A DNA stretch of 64,000 bases, from assembly GCA_000149265.1 (NCBI GenBank), contig CH002895.1:1-64000 (forward strand), written 5' to 3'. Under the pieces are notes generated by a model. That model had not been told where the DNA came from and searched no databases. It saw only the letters and a program-made list of their open reading frames with translations. This document shows, piece by piece, positions 58,385 through 64,000 of the stretch (position 1 is the first letter of the stretch; each line of letters starts with the position of its first letter). The stretch is from Ciona savignyi (Eukaryota; Chordata; Ascidiacea; Phlebobranchia; Cionidae). Made by a program: the position numbers and the translations under genes.

Positions 58385-58681
58385 ACCGGCCCGATGGTCT
58401 GGCGGTTAAGTGCGTCGCCTTTCAATCGAAAGGTTGCAGGTGCGAAACCGGTCGCTAGCTAGACGGTTGTGTCCTTGGGCAAGGCACTTTACGGACATTG
58501 CCTAAACCCAGCGGATTATTGGGTTCTACCAAATTGAAGGAACGTGTCTATCATATACAACACACTGCAATAGCTCCGGTAACCCGACGATGGGCGCGAG
58601 GTGATCTGACGATTGCCCGTGTGATAACCCCCTAGGTTTTCCCATTCACGGGGATAAACATGAATATCCTATCCTATCCTA
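58385..58681 (+). mobile_element. tRNA-derived SINE, best-preserved plus-strand copy
   Basis: A-box-like TGGTCTGGCGGTTAAGTGCG at 58395-58414 and B-box-like GGTTGCAGGTGCGAAACC at 58432-58449 mark an RNA polymerase III promoter. Body landmarks are intact and the 3' end is a short ATCCT repeat (TATCCTATCCTATCCTA) instead of poly(A). Confidence 0.92.
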
Positions 58682-59786
58682 CCAACCACACGTTCAAGCA
58701 CCGCTATTTAAGAATCATATTTTGTATATTATTTGTGTGGGAAAGCAGGATCCCAACCGCAATTGAAATGTTCATACACCGAGTATTCGACGACTCCATC
58801 TTAAAGATATAAGACCGACATTGCGTGCCAATCATAATTCAAGGACACATTTGATTTTTAGTGTACTTCTCTGGGTAATTGTTTACTTTATTCTATTTCA
58901 AAGCAGAAAATTTGCTAACGTACTAACACTCTTTCAATTTTGATCAACACTTTATCATTGTTAAAGTACTATTCTTAAAAGAAGCTATTGATTTCTGTAA
59001 AAAATAAGCTATTAAATTCATGTTTCTTTTATAACGACCCAGAGAAATTCCTCTGGGATTATTACCTATGATGTAGGTTTCAGTATATTTAAATAATGTA
59101 TTCTAAGAAATCTTGAAGTTTCAATACGAAGAAATAACTCTTTTTGGTAGATGTCGAGGCGAAACATCATCGTATGTCAAGCGTTTTATTAGTTTATTAC
59201 AAATGTATGCGCTGGCTTCCTGATCATAGTAGGCTAAGTCACCCCGAAATAGGCGAACCTGGGCATACGTCAAGCTCGCTCTGTTCCGGAGTAGTGGGTA
59301 TTTGATGGCATATAGATACCACAGACAAGTAAGTAATTTTTTATTAAAACAATGTAAAATAATAAGTTTCAACAGCGAGTTCTGGGGTCACATTTTAATC
59401 ATGGGACGCTGTCATCCTACTTCAGCTCATAACCACACTTATAAAGATATGGAAATAAATTCCAATTAGAGGGGAGGGTATAACCAAATGCCCGGTAAGT
59501 ATAAAATTAGGAAATAATATTGAAATCGTGCATACTAAGGAGTTTGGTGAAATCTAAGTAAATTGCCTAATGGTCTTTTCCTATAAATGGACACAAACAA
59601 TTAAGCAATTGGCTGATTTTTACCCTCTTGTGGTTTCATTTGTTTCATTATTAACTTATCCTTTCGTGATAAACAAAAAATTCACCGATCTGGAAATTGA
59701 CCAAACAGACGCTATACTGTGAAATATTCAATATTATTTGTGTGCACCACAGGGGGTCCATTTAGAGCACATTAAAAACCTGTGGC
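58682..59786. other. Non-coding stretch before the second gap
   Basis: No gene is supported. Around 59035-59180 are inverted words of the 336-bp satellite (GAAATTCCTCTGGGA; TTTTTGGTAGATGTCGAGGCGA), so a reversed satellite fragment lies here; the minus-strand ORF at 59121-59372 overlaps it and is not credible as a gene. Confidence 0.4.
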
Positions 59787-59886
59787 NNNNNNNNNNNNNN
59801 NNNNNNNNNNNNNNNNNNNNNNNNNNNNNNNNNNNNNNNNNNNNNNNNNNNNNNNNNNNNNNNNNNNNNNNNNNNNNNNNNNNNNN
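59787..59886. other. Assembly gap (100 N)
   Basis: Exactly 100 N, the usual placeholder for a gap of unknown size. Confidence 0.97.
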
Positions 59887-60045
59887 CGCAACCGCGTACG
59901 GTCGTGTGGCCAAATGGTTAACGCGACCGATATACATATACATACCGGCTCTTATACCAAAAACGGACCGGGTGACGAGCTCATCATGGTTTCGAAACTT
60001 CGCTCGGTTAAAAAAAACAAAGAAAAAAAAACAAAAAAAACTGCG
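59887..60045 (+). mobile_element. Second tRNA-derived SINE type, cut by the gap
   Basis: It begins right after the gap with CGGTCGTGTGGCCAAATGGTTAACGCG (A-box region of a tRNA), contains GGTTTCGAAACTTCGCTCGG (B-box-like) and ends in an A-rich tail (AAAAAAAACAAAGAAAAAAAAAC). It differs from the ATCCT-tailed family. Its left part may be in the gap. Confidence 0.5.
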
Positions 60046-60282
60046 CAACTGACGTAAGCCAACGGCGCATATATCGTTATTAAGTCCCGTCGTACCTGAG
60101 GTTGTATCTAGAAGCGGGTTTGACGAAAATGAATATTTCAGGAAATTATATAGGCCATTGCAGCAACCTAGTGCTTTTAAAATCCGCCAATAGTAACATA
60201 AACTACTCTTCTGTGCTCACTAAAAATATTGCTGTTTTAACAGGACAGTATTCACTACGGGTTTACAACCACTAGTTACGGG

Positions 60283-60560
60283 TTTTAATGTTTTATCGTG
60301 ATTAGGAAAACGCAAAGGGTTTTATCGATCATCTAATTATCATTTTTGCGAATAAGCAATGGAGCGTTCTCACACTAGTAATCCTCAGATTACTTTCGTC
60401 TACCGACGGATCCCTGGAGATGTTGTTTATGATTAAACCTTTAACTAGGGTAGAGTCTGTCAATCCACCGGGTTCAGCAAGTAATGACAAAATGAACTTG
60501 TTTTCCGGATATTTACGTGTTCGGATATTCGTGTTTTATTCCCGTAAATGAGAAACGCAA
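60283..60560 (-). mobile_element. Strongly decayed SINE remnants
   Basis: Scattered minus-strand landmarks of the ATCCT family (GGAAAACGCAAAGGGTTTTATC, CCTGGAGATGTTG..TATGATT, CAATCCACCGGGTTCAGCAA, and at 60530 GATATTCGTGTTTTATTCCCGTAAATG). Confidence 0.5.
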
Positions 60561-61973
60561 CATTCAGTAAGTTAGGCGATCGGTAATACAGTAAGTTTAG
60601 GCGATAAGATATCTATCTTCCTTGACGATACAATGGTGTAGCCAATTTCGTGGATGGTCTTAATTCCTAAACTTTTTTTACTGTATATAGACCGTTGGGG
60701 CAATTATTGGATAATACAGCTAACCAAGTGTGATCTGCTTATGCTGAATAAAGTTTAATGTAACGACATAAAATATTCTTTTTGTATATCTTAATATATC
60801 TATGGTTGTTACACTCGGGGAAGTCCCGGTAGTGGTGACGTTATAAATATTAATATAAAATGGGGAACTCGCAAGCTGTAACATTTTTCGTCTTTAGGTT
60901 GTAATTCTTACACCTTTTTTGTTTTTATTTTAGTGTTTCGTAATTTATTTACATGCACAGAAATAAGGAAAGATTTTACCCATGTGTGTTCGCAGACTGC
61001 AGTCGAATTTCTGGCCAAACAGGTGGAAACAGCGGTGTGAATTCCACACTATAAATTGTCTGAATGTGAATATTCCGGTTATGGATTTTTCCGATTTCAA
61101 ATACTGGAATATGTATATCCTTATTCTGTAAAAATCTGTAAAAATTAAAAACTGTTTTTAAAAATATTAGAACACAGAGTTACCAGTACACTAATATGTA
61201 GGATATTTAAATATTCATTGTTTTATTTAGTTTTATACTTACTGTCATGTACTAATTAGTTTCATACTTACTGTCATGTACTGAAGTCATTGCGATTTAT
61301 TGTGTATGGTGAAGATCATCGAACTCTTAATTTAAGAGTTAAGATGCTAATTTCGTTTTACTTCAACACATAATGGGTTTAGGAATGTTTACTTGTCTTG
61401 CCAAAGAGGATATTTTTGCCAGCAGCTGGTGGATCTTACTAATTTTACATGAGACCTCTGACATTCTTAGTCTTACTGCTTAATCTAATCTACCGAAAAT
61501 TGTATAACAAACGCTTGTATATATATGTATACATATATTCCATGTAAATATGCTATTAAAATTGCAATTAGCTCTACCAAAATGAATGTGTATAACATTT
61601 TAACACATGTCCTATTTCTTATTCTTATTGGTTCACACATATGTTAGTCCTTGTTTTACAATAATGTGATTAAGGTATGTGTTAAGACTGTTTGTTGTTT
61701 GTTAGGAAGGGAGACATATTATGCCACCAATATGAACATACCTTTATGCCGGAAAATTTTTTTTTGGTGATGATTCAACATAAAAATACCAATATCTGAC
61801 ATTTTGTAAATCTGACTTTTTGTACTAGAAAATAAATTTACCGTACATATATATTAAAATTTCCCTATTATCACTACCAGAAACTGAACTAATCAGATAA
61901 TAAAATATAGGTATTAGTAGTGCAGTATTGGTATAAGTAGGATATATATATTATCACCAGGAATCAGTTAATT
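60561..61973. other. AT-rich intergenic DNA
   Basis: Nothing coding recognised. It probably includes the promoter of the gene starting at 61974. Confidence 0.45.
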
Positions 61974-62591
61974 ATGCGAAGAGTAGTTTTATTTCATCCT
62001 CTTCTCGGTGTTAACAGACAACTACAACATTGCATTAGAAGAAAAATTTACTCTGGTGATGAATCTGCACCCGATTATACCCAAACCTGTAAGTAGATTC
62101 AATTTTTTATATTAATAACCGTTATAGGTGGTTTTATGGGTAAGGTAGACTATTTTTTGTTTATACAGACGACCAGCCATGCGCGTACCGTTGACCAGCT
62201 AAGATTAAGTTTGTTTTCCTACTAATAACCAACCTAGCACAATGCTGACATTCGTGCAATGAATTTGCATGTGAACAGTATGAAATTAAATATAATACCA
62301 GATTGATAGTGCATTAAAGTGTGATGATAAATATAATTTTGTGGCCTATAACTACTGGTTTAGCTAATGCCTGTATTTAAACATACATTGTACATATTTT
62401 AACTACATCCGAACCGATACTCCACAAAGTCTACTACCTTTAAACAAATTTACTTTATATAAAAATAATAATGGTGTTAGGTATACCATTTAACTAAATA
62501 GAGTATTTTATTTTATTTTCAGCTTTGCATAATGACAAGACTTGGGAAGCAGAAAAATTGAAAAGAATTCAAGAGAGAGTTGCCTTAATTG
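61974..62591 (+). CDS. 5' exons of an unidentified gene, possible mitochondrial presequence (partial)
   Basis: Exon 1, 61974-62088, starts with an ATG and a basic, hydrophobic, acid-free stretch (MRRVVLFHPLLGVNRQLQ..CIRRKIYS) like a mitochondrial targeting sequence, then GDESAPDYTQT. The donor is GTAAGT. Exon 2, 62523-62591, joins in phase and encodes SLHNDKTWEAEKLKRIQERV, a charged helix, ending in phase 1 at GTATGA. No further exon was found before the window ends, so the gene continues to the right. I do not recognise the family. The presequence call is from composition only. Confidence 0.5.
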
Positions 62592-64000
62592 GTATGAAAT
62601 CTTTTTAACAGTACTTGTGCGATAAAAAATAATATTTTATGCATTTAGTCTTGTTTTGTCACATCTGCATTTACATAAAGGTATATTATTACCATCACTT
62701 TTAGCATTAAAAGTGCTTAGCTAAATTGATTAACTGAAATATAAAAGATCATTTGTTTGTCTGGTTTGATAGGTCTCCATGTACCATTTATTATATTTGT
62801 TTGGCCGCCTTTCAGGTGACTAACATCTTATGAATTTTAATAGAAGTTGTATCATGCTGTTAGATGCTATGTTAGCTGTAAACTGACGATTTTTGTCTTT
62901 CCAATTAAGAAGTGGAATAAATATTGCCAATACTAAAAATGTTAAGTCTCTAAATACCTTTTCTGCATATCATATCTAAAGGTGCGCAAAAGTGACCGTG
63001 TCCGTTCGTGTGCATGCATTTTAAACGCGTTAGTCCACGACACACGTGTATGGACTACTGATAAGATAATGTTGTTAAAATTCTATAATACAAGTTGTAT
63101 TTCTGAGCTAATGGTTTAAAAAATGTTAGGACGCTTTTGCAAGATAGATATGCTTTCGGTCTGGAGAAACGCACTACTGGTATTATATGCGCTAGTGTTA
63201 CAGAGTTCCTTTTATAGGCCTATAAACAATATAAAAATGTCATGGCGTGTAATAATTGATAAAACAAATGTTATTCCTGCGCGTCTGGAAAATCCAATGA
63301 TCTCTGCAATTATTTGTGTAACTATACAGTATTTTTAATATTAATAGTTTGGGCGGATTCAACAAGGCATTATATAGCGGTGATTTAATTAATCATTTTG
63401 TACAAATGAAGCAGATATTTTACAATTTTGAGATTACGAAATTTACTTAAAGTACGTTTCATCAAAAGTTTGTAATCATGATTATCAATTGTCGCATGCT
63501 TGCAAAAACGTTGTGCTGACATTCGCATAATCGATGTAACGTTTTTTTGTCCCGCGATGGATTGCAGCCGTAATTTTACTTTTCTAATTTCGAATCCTAA
63601 CTATTTTTATAAAATACCTAGAGATTCGAATCTTAAAGATTCAAAATTCTATATTGTGCATCACTTTGCATAATAAAGAAATACTAATAATAAAAGACAT
63701 TATAACTAAAATAATGTCTCTGAAAAAGGCACATGTAGTGCAAAACTACAAATTGTTTTAATAACAATCAGTAATTTTTTGGTCATGACTAAAATGGTAA
63801 CGACAAGATGTGCAAAATTTTTTCTTTGAAATAAGTTATAAGTATAAAAAACAGTGAGATATCAAAATGATAAAAATTGTCTGTAGAAATAACCTTTTCA
63901 TTCATGGTGAAAATATTGGGTGGTAATAATTTTATAACATTCTGCTTTATAAAGAAGATTCCGTTCATTGAATCATATGGTTCACCAAAACCATAAACTC
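62592..64000 (+). other. Probable intron to the window end
   Basis: AT-rich. It follows an exon that ends in an open phase, so it is likely intron. The small ORF at 63123-63338 has no splice logic. TTCGAATCTTAAAGATTCAAAATT near 63625 forms an imperfect inverted repeat. Confidence 0.4.

Noticed and set aside
58395..58450. tRNA gene suggested by A and B boxes
   Set aside because: No cloverleaf closes; the boxes belong to the head of a repeated SINE of about 300 bases.
59121..59372. 83-residue minus-strand ORF
   Set aside because: Overlaps inverted satellite wording; no splice context or family.

Overview
ORGANISM. This is eukaryotic nuclear DNA with spliced genes, compact GT-AG introns, tRNA-derived SINEs and small hAT-like DNA transposons. 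The recognisable genes (a fibulin with nine EGF modules and both C- and D-type ends, a DPY19-like C-mannosyltransferase, CUEDC1 and CARD proteins) point to an invertebrate deuterostome. Small introns and gene spacing make an ascidian tunicate (Ciona-like) my best guess, but I cannot prove the species. LAYOUT. 1-5.8 kb: upstream non-coding DNA with candidate promoters. 5.8-24.4 kb (+): one large fibulin locus. A fibulin-2-like cysteine-rich N-terminal block with its own signal peptide (5807-10370) and a second, short signal-peptide exon (13578-13647) both end in phase 1. Both can therefore join the same anaphylatoxin/EGF core (13761-22470). The core can then end in a fibulin-1D-type exon (22710-23088) or in three fibulin-1C-type exons (23911-24397). 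25.1-30.0 kb (-): a complete 13-exon DPY19-like gene (727 aa deduced). 30-35 kb: repeat-rich intergenic DNA with an hAT-like MITE, SINEs, a 32-bp tandem repeat and a gap. 35.2-36.3 kb (+): CUEDC1 homologue in a single coding exon. 36-42 kb: AT-rich DNA, a pyrimidine-rich minisatellite and a 336-bp satellite array. 42.2-43.4 kb (+): DDE integrase-core ORF with one frameshift. 44-47 kb: SINEs and three hAT-like elements, one nested in another. 47.3-56.9 kb (+): a tandem cluster of three CARD genes formed by a recent unequal duplication. 57-62 kb: SINEs and a 100-N gap. 62.0-62.6 kb (+): first two exons of an unidentified gene whose start looks like a mitochondrial presequence. HOW IT FITS TOGETHER. 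Fibulin is a secreted matrix protein. DPY19 enzymes C-mannosylate thrombospondin repeats in the ER. CUEDC1 has a ubiquitin-binding CUE domain. The most novel part is the CARD cluster: RLR/MAVS-like CARDs split over two exons, followed by a small proline-rich exon carrying a PPPY motif and a long Ser/Asn/Glu-rich exon. The middle gene (B) appears to be a chimera, made when the 5' CARD exons of a CARD-only gene were placed in front of duplicated 3' exons of gene A. An hAT insertion present in gene B but absent from the matching site in gene C dates that insertion after the duplication. LIMITS. All identifications are by eye against remembered families. Splice junctions come from GT/AG signals plus reading phase and may be off by a base or two.
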